This document shows, one piece after another, positions 36,509-43,999 of a DNA stretch of 64,000 nt (its first letter is position 1; each line of letters starts with the position of its first letter). This stretch comes from Clostridium sp. CAG:762 (GTDB lineage: Bacteria > Bacillota_I > Bacilli_A > RF39 > UBA660). Under the pieces are notes generated by a model, which saw only the letters and a program-made list of their open reading frames with translations, did not search any database and was not told where the DNA came from. The position numbers and the translations under genes are program-made. The stretch is from contig HF996836.1 in the NCBI GenBank assembly GCA_000432575.1, positions 3,863-67,862 of the forward strand. The letters run 5' to 3'.

Positions 36509-37165
36509 ATGGAAAAGAAAAATTATATATTTGTAACTGATATTAATTATTTAATAAGACTGCTTCAGGAAGATATTGATAGGTATTCTAGGTTACTTAA
36601 TGCTGTTGCTTTGTTGGGAAAATTTGATAAGAAGATAAAATTGACTGTTAATCATGATTATAAGGATACTAATTTGGTTTACGCTGTAGATAAAGATAAT
36701 AAGGTATTTGCATTTTATGATAACTGTGAACGTGATATGAAAAAAAGATATACTTTATACGTTAGGGATAGAGATATTGTTAAAAAGTATTCTTTTAAAT
36801 ACAAGATAAATGAAGAAAAAATTGGATACTGTTTTGGTAGTAGTCATATTTTATGGGTATCTTTTAATGAAATGAATTTGGAGTTACCTGGTGATATTTT
36901 TTATAATTTAAAGGTATCTAATAAATTTAATGCAAAAATAGTGGCTAGGATACTAGATGAGTTGAAAGTGAAAGATGAAATTAGTTTTGAAGATTTTTCT
37001 AATGTTATTTTAAGTGTTAACAGTTTTGAGAATTTAGGTAAGATAACTTTGTCTAAAAGCGAGAATGATATTTTGCTACATGAACAGAAATATTGTAATG
37101 GTATTTTAACCGAAGAATATATTCGTGAAATTAAGAAAAATGTGTTAAAAAAAGGCATATCATAG
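36509..37165 (+). CDS. Hypothetical protein
   Basis: 218 aa, unrecognised. Charged, alpha/beta, no signal peptide or membrane helix. It begins MEKKNYIFVTDINYLIRLLQ; a central VYAVDKDNKVFAFYDN and YTLYVRDRDIVKKY look like a beta-rich domain, followed by helices to the end. RBS GTGAGGAAAT. A single gene with its own promoter, divergent from uvrA and convergent with sigH. Confidence 0.65.
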   Translation: MEKKNYIFVTDINYLIRLLQEDIDRYSRLLNAVALLGKFDKKIKLTVNHDYKDTNLVYAVDKDNKVFAFYDNCERDMKKRYTLYVRDRDIVKKYSFKYKINEEKIGYCFGSSHILWVSFNEMNLELPGDIFYNLKVSNKFNAKIVARILDELKVKDEISFEDFSNVILSVNSFENLGKITLSKSENDILLHEQKYCNGILTEEYIREIKKNVLKKGIS

Positions 37166-37182
37166 TGTATGTCTTTTGTTTT
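37155..37182 (+). terminator. Weak terminator after the gene at 36509
   Basis: GGCATA / TATGTC stem followed by TTTTGTTTTTT; overlaps the stop codon. Confidence 0.45.
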
Positions 37183-37201
37183 TTATTGTGGAACTCGTCT
37201 T

Positions 37202-37810
37202 TTAGTTTTCTACTAAGTCTTTTATCTTGTTTTTTATTCTTTGTAGAGCATTATAAACTATTTTAGGATCTAATTCTAAGATTATGGCGATTTCGTTGGT
37301 GTTCATGCCCCCTGTTCTCAGTTCGTATATTCTACTTTCTAAATGGGTTAGTTTATCTTTTATTTGATAATCTAATTCGCTTGCATTTTCAAAGTGTAAC
37401 ATGTTGTTTTCAGGATTATATTTTTCATCTATGATGTAGTTGAGTAAATCATTATCGTTATCATTATCAGTTTGGAAGTTGAAGGATATTGATTCATTTA
37501 GAATTTTATTTTTGGCTTGGTCTAGTCTTTTTAGGTAAGTTTTTAATCCTCGGTCAATGCATATTGTGGCAAATGTGTAAAAAGATGCTTCGTTATTATC
37601 ATTATAGCTTTTTATGGCGGTTTCAAAGGCTATCATTGCTTCTTGTGATAAATCATTTTTGTCAATGCCTTTGTTGTTGTTATAAGTAAATTTCATGTAT
37701 TTGTTAACTATTTTGTCTATGATGTGTTTATATTTGTTATAAAGTATGTCCATGGCTTCTTCACTGTGCTCACTAATTAAATAAAGTAATTCGTTGTCGT
37801 TTTCTTCCAT
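37202..37810 (-). CDS. sigH: RNA polymerase sigma-H
   Basis: 202 aa (Bacillus SigH 218). Region 2: NKGIDKNDLSQEAMIAFETAIKSYN and FYTFATICIDRGLKTYLKR; region 4: LTHLESRIYELRTGGMNTNEI then LDPKIVYNALQRIKNK. Its position after mrnC and rlmB matches the Bacillus order mrnC-rlmB-yacP-sigH, which decides the identity; yacP is missing. SigH directs early sporulation genes, including spo0A and kinases. Region 2.4 lacks the WW pair, as expected of the SigH class. Confidence 0.85.
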   Translation of the reverse strand: MEENDNELLYLISEHSEEAMDILYNKYKHIIDKIVNKYMKFTYNNNKGIDKNDLSQEAMIAFETAIKSYNDNNEASFYTFATICIDRGLKTYLKRLDQAKNKILNESISFNFQTDNDNDNDLLNYIIDEKYNPENNMLHFENASELDYQIKDKLTHLESRIYELRTGGMNTNEIAIILELDPKIVYNALQRIKNKIKDLVEN

Positions 37811-37812
37811 AA

Positions 37813-38517
37813 TTATCCTCGTCTATTGATTATTTCGTAAATTATTATTCCTGTAGCAACAGAAGCGTTTAAGCTATTAACTTTTCCTGTCATGGGAATG
37901 CTTGCTATATAATCACAGTTATCTCTAACAATTCGACTAATTCCCTTTCCTTCATTGCCGATTACTAAGCAAATAGGCATTTTATAATCAATATCACTTA
38001 TATTTGTGGAACTCATGTCAGTTCCGATTATCCAATAACCTCTGTCTTTTAGATATTTGATAGTATTTACTAGGTTGGTTACTTTTATTATTTTGATGTT
38101 TTCGATGGCCCCAACACTCGTTTTGATAACAGTGCTATTTATTCCTACACAACGATCTTCTGGAATAATAATGGCATCTACTCCTAAGGCTTCACTGGTA
38201 CGTATTATTGCTCCAAAATTATGTGGATCTTCTATGTGATCTAACATTACTATTAAAGGATATTTTTTATTTATATTGTTTATTATTTCTTTTAAGTCGT
38301 ATGTTTTATAATCATTAACTAGTGCTATTATGCCTTGATGTAATCCATTAACCATTTTATCTAATTTAAAAATATCTAAATAAGTAATATCAATGTTTTT
38401 GTCTTTTAATAAATCTAATATTTTTTTATCATTAAATTTCTTTGATAAATATAATTTGTTAATTTTGCTATTGTTTAATAATTTTTCATATACAACATTT
38501 TTACCATATATATACAT
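37813..38517 (-). CDS. rlmB: 23S rRNA 2'-O-methyltransferase RlmB (SpoU family)
   Basis: 234 aa. SpoU-type knotted methyltransferase: substrate domain first, then DHIEDPHNFGAIIRTSEALG near 95, GNEGKGISRIV near 185 and PMTGKVNSLNASVATGI near 205. Methylates Gm2251 of 23S rRNA in relatives. It starts 2 nt after mrnC and ends 2 nt before sigH, so the three genes are tightly coupled. Confidence 0.9.
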   Translation of the reverse strand: MYIYGKNVVYEKLLNNSKINKLYLSKKFNDKKILDLLKDKNIDITYLDIFKLDKMVNGLHQGIIALVNDYKTYDLKEIINNINKKYPLIVMLDHIEDPHNFGAIIRTSEALGVDAIIIPEDRCVGINSTVIKTSVGAIENIKIIKVTNLVNTIKYLKDRGYWIIGTDMSSTNISDIDYKMPICLVIGNEGKGISRIVRDNCDYIASIPMTGKVNSLNASVATGIIIYEIINRRG

Positions 38518-38519
38518 AA

Positions 38520-38891
38520 TTATAACTCCTTTACATAAGAAAGTATTTCATTTAATCTATCTTTGTTATTTATATATAAATAACCTATTAAGGCTTCAAA
38601 GCCTGTGGCATGTTTATAGGTTAGAATATCAGTATTTTTTGGGTGTGCTTTTCTTTTGTTGTTGCGACCTTTTCTTACAATGTCTAATTCATTATCATTT
38701 AGGATTTTGGCTTGAATTAGGTGGTTTAAAAAATTTACTTGTCCATATGCGGATACGTATTTAATTGCTTCTTTTTGTAAATCGTCTATTTTGGATATGT
38801 CTTTGTCTATCAGGTGTTTTCTTATGAATAATTCATATACTGAATCGCCTAAATAAGCTAAGACCAATATGTTATCGTTATCAAAATTCAT
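38520..38891 (-). CDS. mrnC: Mini-ribonuclease 3
   Basis: 123 aa, RNase III catalytic domain without a dsRNA-binding domain. LAYLGDSVYELFIR near 10 carries the acidic signature, and ATGFEALIGYLYIN near 95 the second half. Matures 23S rRNA ends. Conserved neighbour of rlmB and sigH. Confidence 0.9.
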   Translation of the reverse strand: MNFDNDNILVLAYLGDSVYELFIRKHLIDKDISKIDDLQKEAIKYVSAYGQVNFLNHLIQAKILNDNELDIVRKGRNNKRKAHPKNTDILTYKHATGFEALIGYLYINNKDRLNEILSYVKEL

Positions 38892-38964
38892 AAATTACTC
38901 CTTTTTTAGTAGTTAAATTATATCATTATAGGGTGAAAAGTACAAGTTAAAAAGGTATGTGTTA

Positions 38965-39519
38965 TTATTTAGTGTTTTTATAAATTGCTACATATCTAAT
39001 AGCATATTTTTTTGTTTTAAGTAGTTTTATGTTGCCATATTCTTCTTTTAATATGTCATTTTGATATTCACATACTACTTGTCCATTTTTGTTTAGTAAA
39101 TTATTTTGATTTATATAATTTAAGATTTTATCTATAATTTTCATATTATATGGAGGATCTATAAATATTAAATCAAAACTAATTTTATTATCGCAAAAAT
39201 ATTTTAGGGATGTCATATAATCCATTTGTAAAACTTTGTAATTATTAACTTTGTAATTATTTAAATTTTTTAATATTGTTAGATAGCATTCTTTATTATT
39301 GTCTACAAAATATGTATATTTACTGCCATTGCTGATAGCTTCAATACCGAGATTTCCACTTCCAGCGAACAAATCTAAGCAAATGCTATTTTGAATGTTA
39401 TCTTGAATCATGGCAAAAACTGATTCTTTTACACGATCCATGGTTGGTCTTGTTCCTTGAATATTATAGCCTAAAATATTTCTTCCTTTTAGACTGCCAC
39501 TTATAACTTTCAAAGGCAT
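38965..39519 (-). CDS. rsmD: 16S rRNA (guanine966-N2)-methyltransferase
   Basis: 184 aa, SAM-dependent Rossmann fold: KGRNILGYNIQGTRPTMDRVKE near 12, DLFAGSGNLGIEAISNG near 49 (SAM site) and FIDPPYNM near 117 (catalytic). Overlaps the ylbF-type gene by 10 nt. coaD, which often follows, is absent. The ylbD-ylbE-ylbF-rsmD order matches Bacillus. Confidence 0.92.
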   Translation of the reverse strand: MPLKVISGSLKGRNILGYNIQGTRPTMDRVKESVFAMIQDNIQNSICLDLFAGSGNLGIEAISNGSKYTYFVDNNKECYLTILKNLNNYKVNNYKVLQMDYMTSLKYFCDNKISFDLIFIDPPYNMKIIDKILNYINQNNLLNKNGQVVCEYQNDILKEEYGNIKLLKTKKYAIRYVAIYKNTK

Positions 39520-39791
39520 TCCTTCTTTCCTGTGATGTTTTTTATTTTTTTATTGATGTCCATGACTAAATAAAATAATTCGTTGTAACATTGCATGTAA
39601 TTGGCATAGTCAGGATTATTAAATATTTCTTTTTTTAATGTAATGTTTTTTTCTTTTTGATATTTTTTTATTTTCTTTAAAATATCTTGGTTATTTAGTA
39701 ATTTGTTTTTGGCTGTAGTAAGGTCTTTTACAATTTTACTGTTATCTAAATAATCTAATAATTCATATGTTTTTTCTATTACTTCATTCAT
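39510..39791 (-). CDS. ylbF: YlbF/YmcA family protein (RicF-like)
   Basis: 93 aa, all-helical. NEVIEKTYELLDYLDNSKIVK, then KKIKKYQKEKN and NYMQCYNELFYLVMDIN match the YlbF/YmcA family, whose members form the Ric complex (RicA/F/T) that steers RNase Y and affects sporulation, biofilm and competence in Bacillus. The neighbouring ylbE, ylbD and rsmD support YlbF rather than YmcA. Only one of the complex's cysteines (MQCYNE) is seen. Confidence 0.75.
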   Translation of the reverse strand: MNEVIEKTYELLDYLDNSKIVKDLTTAKNKLLNNQDILKKIKKYQKEKNITLKKEIFNNPDYANYMQCYNELFYLVMDINKKIKNITGKKECL

Positions 39792-39799
39792 TTTATCAC

Positions 39800-40021
39800 C
39801 TACTTTAATACGTCTAAAAAGTTTTGAATTAAGCTTATATTATTTAATACTTTGTTTAAGCGATCGCTTGGTTTTAATTCGTATTTGTCTTTCATATCAC
39901 TAATAAAATCATTAAATAAAAGTGGATTTCTGTTTAAATATTTGTACCAGATAGAGTTTTCACGTAGAAATTTTTGGTACATTAAGTTGTTTTTTATTTT
40001 ATATTGTAAATCAATGCTCAT
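39800..40021 (-). CDS. ylbE: YlbE-like protein
   Basis: 73 aa. FLRENSIWYKYLNRNPLLFNDF resembles YlbE of Bacillus (FIREQPVWYRRLTRDP). Function unknown; conserved beside ylbD and ylbF in spore formers. Starts 2 nt after the YlbD-like gene. Confidence 0.75.
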   Translation of the reverse strand: MSIDLQYKIKNNLMYQKFLRENSIWYKYLNRNPLLFNDFISDMKDKYELKPSDRLNKVLNNISLIQNFLDVLK

Positions 40022-40023
40022 AT

Positions 40024-40395
40024 TTAATCTTCAAACCTTTTATATACTGGTCTTGGGGTATAATTGTTATTGGAAGATGTAGGATTGTTTTTGGATACGA
40101 CTAAATCGCCAAATAATGATAAGGCCTTTTGTAGGGAGGTTATGCCTTCTTGAACTTTGTCTACATCCATGTTTTTTACCATATTGATTACTTCGTTGAA
40201 ACTATTTTTGTTGTTATGTTTTGTATTGATGGTTGGTTTTTCTTCTTCTTTTACATATTTATCCCAAATGCTATTATCTTCACCATATAAATCGTACATT
40301 TCATAAAATTTTTGCCAAGTCATTTCATTATTGTTAACATATTTGATTAAATTAGGATTTTTCCTTACAAACATTTTGAAACTATCAACACTCAT
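40024..40395 (-). CDS. ylbD: YlbD-like putative spore coat protein
   Basis: 123 aa. N-terminal SFKMFVRKNPNLIKYVNNNE followed by MTWQKFYEMYDLYGEDNSIW is the YlbD-coat motif; the C-terminal half is low-complexity, Asn/Ser/Pro-rich. YlbD is a coat component in Bacillus. First gene of the ylbD-ylbE-ylbF-rsmD unit. Confidence 0.8.
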   Translation of the reverse strand: MSVDSFKMFVRKNPNLIKYVNNNEMTWQKFYEMYDLYGEDNSIWDKYVKEEEKPTINTKHNNKNSFNEVINMVKNMDVDKVQEGITSLQKALSLFGDLVVSKNNPTSSNNNYTPRPVYKRFED

Positions 40396-40428
40396 AATAT
40401 CACCTAATTAATTATATGCTTTATTTTT

Positions 40429-41766
40429 TTATTGTTTATTATTATTTACTAAATTTTTAAATTCTAATCCGCGGTCTTCAAAGCATTTATATTGATCCCA
40501 TGAGGCACAGGCTGGAGAAAGTAAGACAATATCGCCACTTAGAGATATTTGTTTTGCTTTTTCGACTGTTTCTTTTAGGTTATTGAAAACTAAACAGGAA
40601 ATATTTATTTTATCACAAAAATTTTTTATTTTATCCTTGGTTTCACCATAGCATAAGACGTTTTTTACGTTTTGCATGTAGTCTTTTAATTCAAGGAAAT
40701 CTTGTCCGCGATCTAATCCACCTAATATTAAATTAATTGGTTCATGAAAAGCACTTAGGGCGATGGTGGTTGCCATGTTATTTGTTGATTTTGAGTCATT
40801 ATAGTATTTTACTCCGTTGATAGTGTTAACGTATTCAATACGATGTTCTACGCCTTTAAAGTTTTCTAGTGTTTTTTTGATGGATGTGATGCTGATATTA
40901 AGATTTATGCCAGTGATGATGGCACACATCATATTTTCGTAATTGTGGTTACCTTTTAAGATGGTTTTTGTTGTATCAATGATGGGTTTATCTTGGTAGT
41001 AAATTATGTTATTTTTTAAATAAGCATCACATTTTCTAGTGGCACTGAAAAAGTATTTGGTGCTTTTTATGTCTTTTGTTATTTCGATGCAATCATTGTT
41101 TGCTCCGTTTATTATGGCAATGTCTTTGTTCGTATGATGATTGAAAATTTTCTTTTTGATATTTTTATAATTGTCGTAAGTACCATGGAAATCAAGATGA
41201 ACAGGATATAAGTTAGTTAATATGGAGATATCTGTTTTGAAATCTTGAAAATTAACAAGATGGTGTCCAGCAATTTCAATTACAATATAATCGTTTTCTT
41301 GAATTTTATTTAGAAATCCTGATAAAGGGAGTCCTACATTTCCTGTTAGGTGGACTTTTTTGCCTGCATCTTTTAGCATTTCATATATTAAAGTAGTGGT
41401 CGTGGTTTTACCATTGCTACCAGTTATGCCTATGATTTTTACATTTTTAGGTAACAAGTGATATGCCATTTCTATTTCGTTGATGACGGGGATATTGTTT
41501 TTATAGCAAAATAATACGTATTTGTGGTCGTTTTTAATGCCTGGATTTTTTATTAGATAGTCAAAATCGTTTGTTAGTATGTCGTCAGGATGGCTTCCTA
41601 GAATAACTTTGACGCCCATATTTTCCAGTTCATGAACTTTATCCATGTCTTGATTGGTGCTGAAATCATTAACAATAACGATGTTATTTCTTTTGGCTAA
41701 GACTTTAGCAGCTTCGTATCCACTTCGAGCCATGCCTAAAATAAATATTTTTTTATTTTCAAACAT
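40429..41766 (-). CDS. murD: UDP-N-acetylmuramoylalanine-D-glutamate ligase
   Basis: 445 aa from the ATG at 41766 (MFENKKIFILG; AAGGAGT upstream). Mur ligase that adds D-Glu to UDP-MurNAc-Ala in the cytoplasm. Motifs: ATP site GITGSNGKTTTTT near 107, LYPVHLDFHGTYDNYKNIKK near 188, NDSKSTNNMAT near 305, and C-terminal ILGGLDRGQDF and LSPACASWDQY. Overlaps trmB's 3' end region closely (trmB stop 4 nt upstream). Confidence 0.95.
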   Translation of the reverse strand: MFENKKIFILGMARSGYEAAKVLAKRNNIVIVNDFSTNQDMDKVHELENMGVKVILGSHPDDILTNDFDYLIKNPGIKNDHKYVLFCYKNNIPVINEIEMAYHLLPKNVKIIGITGSNGKTTTTTLIYEMLKDAGKKVHLTGNVGLPLSGFLNKIQENDYIVIEIAGHHLVNFQDFKTDISILTNLYPVHLDFHGTYDNYKNIKKKIFNHHTNKDIAIINGANNDCIEITKDIKSTKYFFSATRKCDAYLKNNIIYYQDKPIIDTTKTILKGNHNYENMMCAIITGINLNISITSIKKTLENFKGVEHRIEYVNTINGVKYYNDSKSTNNMATTIALSAFHEPINLILGGLDRGQDFLELKDYMQNVKNVLCYGETKDKIKNFCDKINISCLVFNNLKETVEKAKQISLSGDIVLLSPACASWDQYKCFEDRGLEFKNLVNNNKQ

Positions 41767-41770
41767 ATGG

Positions 41771-42406
41771 TTACTCCTTTTCTTTAATTGCTTCAAGCAT
41801 GTTTATTTTGATGTTTAGATTGTTGAATTTTTCTTCGTATTCTGTTGTGATGTTGGGGATGTTTTCTTTTTTTAAATCATTTGTTGTATATATTATTTTA
41901 TAACCATTTTCTTTTAATGAAGAAATGGAATAATTGAATAGGTTTAAGTTATCTGTTTTCATGGTGATGTGGGCTTTGTTTTTAAAAATTTTGTCATAGA
42001 TATCTAAGAAGATATATGAAGTTAGTCTTCTTTTTTGATGTCTTTCTTTGGGCCATGGATCGGAAAAGTTTAAGTAAATTAAATCTATTTCTTTGTCAAA
42101 AATTGTGCTTAAATTTAGAGCATCTAGTTTTATTAATTTCAAGTTGTTTAAATCAAACTGGTTTGTTTTTTGAATGGCACGTACAAGGACACTGTCATAT
42201 TTTTCAATTCCTATATAATTAATATCAGTGTTTTGGAGGGCGTTTTCTAATATGAATTTCCCCTTACCCATGCCTATTTCTAAATAAATGGGATTATCGT
42301 TTTGAAATAATTCGTTCCATTTACCTTTATAATCACAAGGGTTATTGATATAATATTTACCTTCTTCAATAATATTTTTTGCATTTCTTACGTTTTTCAA
42401 TCTCAT
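41771..42406 (-). CDS. trmB: tRNA (guanine46-N7)-methyltransferase
   Basis: 211 aa from the ATG at 42406 (MRLKNVRNA; GAGGTATATT upstream), preferred over a longer frame. SAM site YLEIGMGKGKFILENA near 41 and catalytic NFSDPWPKERHQKRRL near 114 with the tRNA-contact Arg/Lys. Makes m7G46 in tRNA. Followed directly by murD. Confidence 0.94.
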   Translation of the reverse strand: MRLKNVRNAKNIIEEGKYYINNPCDYKGKWNELFQNDNPIYLEIGMGKGKFILENALQNTDINYIGIEKYDSVLVRAIQKTNQFDLNNLKLIKLDALNLSTIFDKEIDLIYLNFSDPWPKERHQKRRLTSYIFLDIYDKIFKNKAHITMKTDNLNLFNYSISSLKENGYKIIYTTNDLKKENIPNITTEYEEKFNNLNIKINMLEAIKEKE

Positions 42407-42443
42407 AATATACCTCATAGACATTATATAACATTTTGGAGTA

Positions 42444-42497
42444 CTTATCAATACTAGGCACTTATTTCGTTTTGAAACATATATTAGTATTGATAAG
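42444..42497 (+). promoter_or_regulatory. 13-bp inverted repeat covering the RBS of the coat-like gene
   Basis: CTTATCAATACTA (42444-42456) and TAGTATTGATAAG (42485-42497), perfect complements 28 nt apart. The second arm runs into AAGGAG, so an upstream-initiated RNA could hide the ribosome site. Confidence 0.6.
42460..42485 (+). promoter_or_regulatory. Candidate SigK-type promoter
   Basis: AC (42460-42461), 16-bp spacer, CATATATT (42478-42485), matching the mother-cell consensus AC-N16-CATANNNT. Confidence 0.45.
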
Positions 42498-42513
42498 GAG
42501 TGAATCGTGAATC

Positions 42514-42756
42514 ATGAATAAGGATAGAGATATGTTTTATAATGTATATGGTTATGGGGGGGCTAATCCGGCAATCAATCCCATACAGGGAATGGTTCCT
42601 GGGCAAATGAATCCTTTTATGAATCATAATGAATTAAATACAAGGTTATCTAATTTAGAAAATAAAATCAAGGTCTTGGAATCAAGAATAGCAAGGTTGG
42701 AAAATCCATACAATTCTAATTACAATGAACCAGATTCTAACATGTATATGTTATGA
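42514..42756 (+). CDS. Small coat-like protein with coiled coil
   Basis: 80 aa, no known family recognised. N-terminal part is Gly/Asn/Pro/Met-rich (YGYGGANPAINPIQGMVPG), then a heptad helix (NTRLSNLENKIKVLESRIAR) and an Asn/Tyr-rich tail. Such composition is common in spore coat and exosporium proteins. AAGGAG precedes the ATG. A seven-G run lies at 42556-42562 inside the coding region. SigK-like promoter and RBS-covering repeat upstream suggest late-sporulation control. Confidence 0.7.
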   Translation: MNKDRDMFYNVYGYGGANPAINPIQGMVPGQMNPFMNHNELNTRLSNLENKIKVLESRIARLENPYNSNYNEPDSNMYML

Positions 42757-42764
42757 TTCATTTG

Positions 42765-42789
42765 CACTACCTCGCGGTAGTGTTTTTTC
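42765..42789 (+). terminator. Terminator after the coat-like gene
   Basis: CACTACC-TCGC-GGTAGTG stem followed by six T. Confidence 0.85.
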
Positions 42790-42871
42790 TACAAGTAAAG
42801 ATTGTTTGGCTTTACCGTAGACATAATTCCGGTAGTAGCTACCGTACTTTATTTGGTTTTTTTTATTTTTC

Positions 42872-42892
42872 TTTTGCTATGCTGTTATAATG
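42872..42892 (+). repeat. Dispersed element, copy 7
   Basis: TTTTGCTATGCTGTTATAAT on the plus strand, about 115 nt after the coat-like gene. Confidence 0.65.
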
Positions 42893-43065
42893 TTTTAGTT
42901 TTGTTTTGTGTAATTTTTGACTTTATAAATATGCTGTTGATGTTGTGGACTTTTTGATATGTTTGGCTTTTATGATAAATTAGACATATTTGTTTATGCA
43001 TATGAAACATTTGGTTTAATTTATTTTTTTAGTGGTTTTTTATCACCTCCTTGGTTTGTGAATTT

Positions 43066-43095
43066 ACTATACTATAAAAGGGAAGAAAAAGTCAA
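43066..43095 (-). promoter_or_regulatory. SigA-like promoter in cassette B
   Basis: TTGACT (43090-43095), 18-bp spacer, TATAGT (43066-43071) on the minus strand, followed by AAGGAGGTGAT as RBS near 43050. No long ORF follows. Confidence 0.5.
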
Positions 43096-43104
43096 ACTGC
43101 AGAA

Positions 43105-43182
43105 ATTAAAAAACGCCCGGTTGTTTTTTGAAATTTGGTAGGTTTTTGGTGCAGGTTTTAACAAACACCCGTGTAGTTTTTT
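43105..43182. repeat. ACGGGTG-type repeats (cassette B)
   Basis: AACAAACACCCGTGTAG (43160-43176) and a diverged AAACGCCCGGTTGTTTTTT (43111-43129). They face the opposite way to the cassette A copies relative to the promoter. Confidence 0.5.
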
Positions 43183-43233
43183 AATTTTGGTAATTTTAAT
43201 ATTTTTTTCGAAAAATTTATTTTTATTTTTTTA

Positions 43234-43242
43234 TTCGACAAA
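43234..43242 (+). promoter_or_regulatory. Spo0A box upstream of the sortase operon
   Basis: TTCGACAAA, the exact reverse of the TTTGTCGAA 0A box, about 20 bp before the sortase start. Confidence 0.5.
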
Positions 43243-43255
43243 TTACTTGGATTAG

Positions 43256-43999
43256 ATGTATTACACTTATTTCATGAAAGAAGGTGTGATATCGATCAAA
43301 CTGATTAGAAAAATAAACATTAAGAGTTTGGCCATTAATAGTTTATTTTTTTTATTATTATTTATTTTTATCATGAGTACTTCTTCAATATTGAGGGAAA
43401 GAGAAAAGATTTCTTTTAACTATGCGTTTATTCCAAAAACGAAGGATACCACAGATTATATAACTTATTTGAATGATTATTATCAAACCGATGATATTGT
43501 GAGCTATCTTAAGATAAACAAAGATATCACTACTCCAGTGGTACAGGCGGAAGATAATACTTATTATTTGAACCATACTATAAGAAGGGAGGAATTAGTA
43601 ACTGGGAGTATATTTTTGGATTATAGAAATGATATAAATGATAAAAAATTACTAATATATGGTCATAGCAATAATAAGTATGATATTCCTTTTAAATATT
43701 TAAAAAATTACTTGGATTATGATTATTTTTTGAATAACAAGTATATTACTTTTATAACTGATAAGGTTTATATATATGAGATTTTTTCTGTTTTTAGTGT
43801 AGAAAATGATTATCAATATAGTAAATTATATTTTCAAAGTGATGATGAATATATTGAGCATTTAAATTATTTAAAAAATAATTCAATGTATAAAAACTCT
43901 GTGGATTTGAATGGGGATAGTCATATTATTACTTTGCAAACGTGTTTAAATACTAAAGGAAGTAAGTTGTTGATAATAAATGGAAGAAAGGTGAATTAA
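43256..43999 (+). CDS. Class B sortase
   Basis: 247 aa with one N-terminal membrane anchor (LAINSLFFLLLFIFIM near 26-40). Class B features: VVQAEDNTYYLNH near 95, GSIFLDYRND, catalytic His137 in YGHSNN, Cys230 in TLQTC and Arg244 in NGRK. Sortases cut a C-terminal sorting motif and attach the protein to peptidoglycan or join pilins. Start uncertain: the ATG at 43274 is an alternative. Its TAA shares a base with the next ATG (TAATG), so the downstream surface protein is the likely substrate. Confidence 0.85.
   Translation: MYYTYFMKEGVISIKLIRKINIKSLAINSLFFLLLFIFIMSTSSILREREKISFNYAFIPKTKDTTDYITYLNDYYQTDDIVSYLKINKDITTPVVQAEDNTYYLNHTIRREELVTGSIFLDYRNDINDKKLLIYGHSNNKYDIPFKYLKNYLDYDYFLNNKYITFITDKVYIYEIFSVFSVENDYQYSKLYFQSDDEYIEHLNYLKNNSMYKNSVDLNGDSHIITLQTCLNTKGSKLLIINGRKVN

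Larger units (their letters stand above)
42757..43255. other. 500-bp intergenic region (cassette B)
   Basis: Contains the coat-gene terminator, a palindromic CGGTAGTAGCTACCG near 42830-42850, element copy 7, a minus-strand promoter and RBS with no long ORF after it, two ACGGGTG-type repeats, and a 0A box before the sortase. Parts match cassette A at 30.1-30.5 kb. Confidence 0.6.

Noticed and set aside
42959..43141. A 60-codon plus-strand frame in cassette B
   Set aside because: No ribosome site, poor codon pattern, and it overlaps the minus-strand promoter and RBS.
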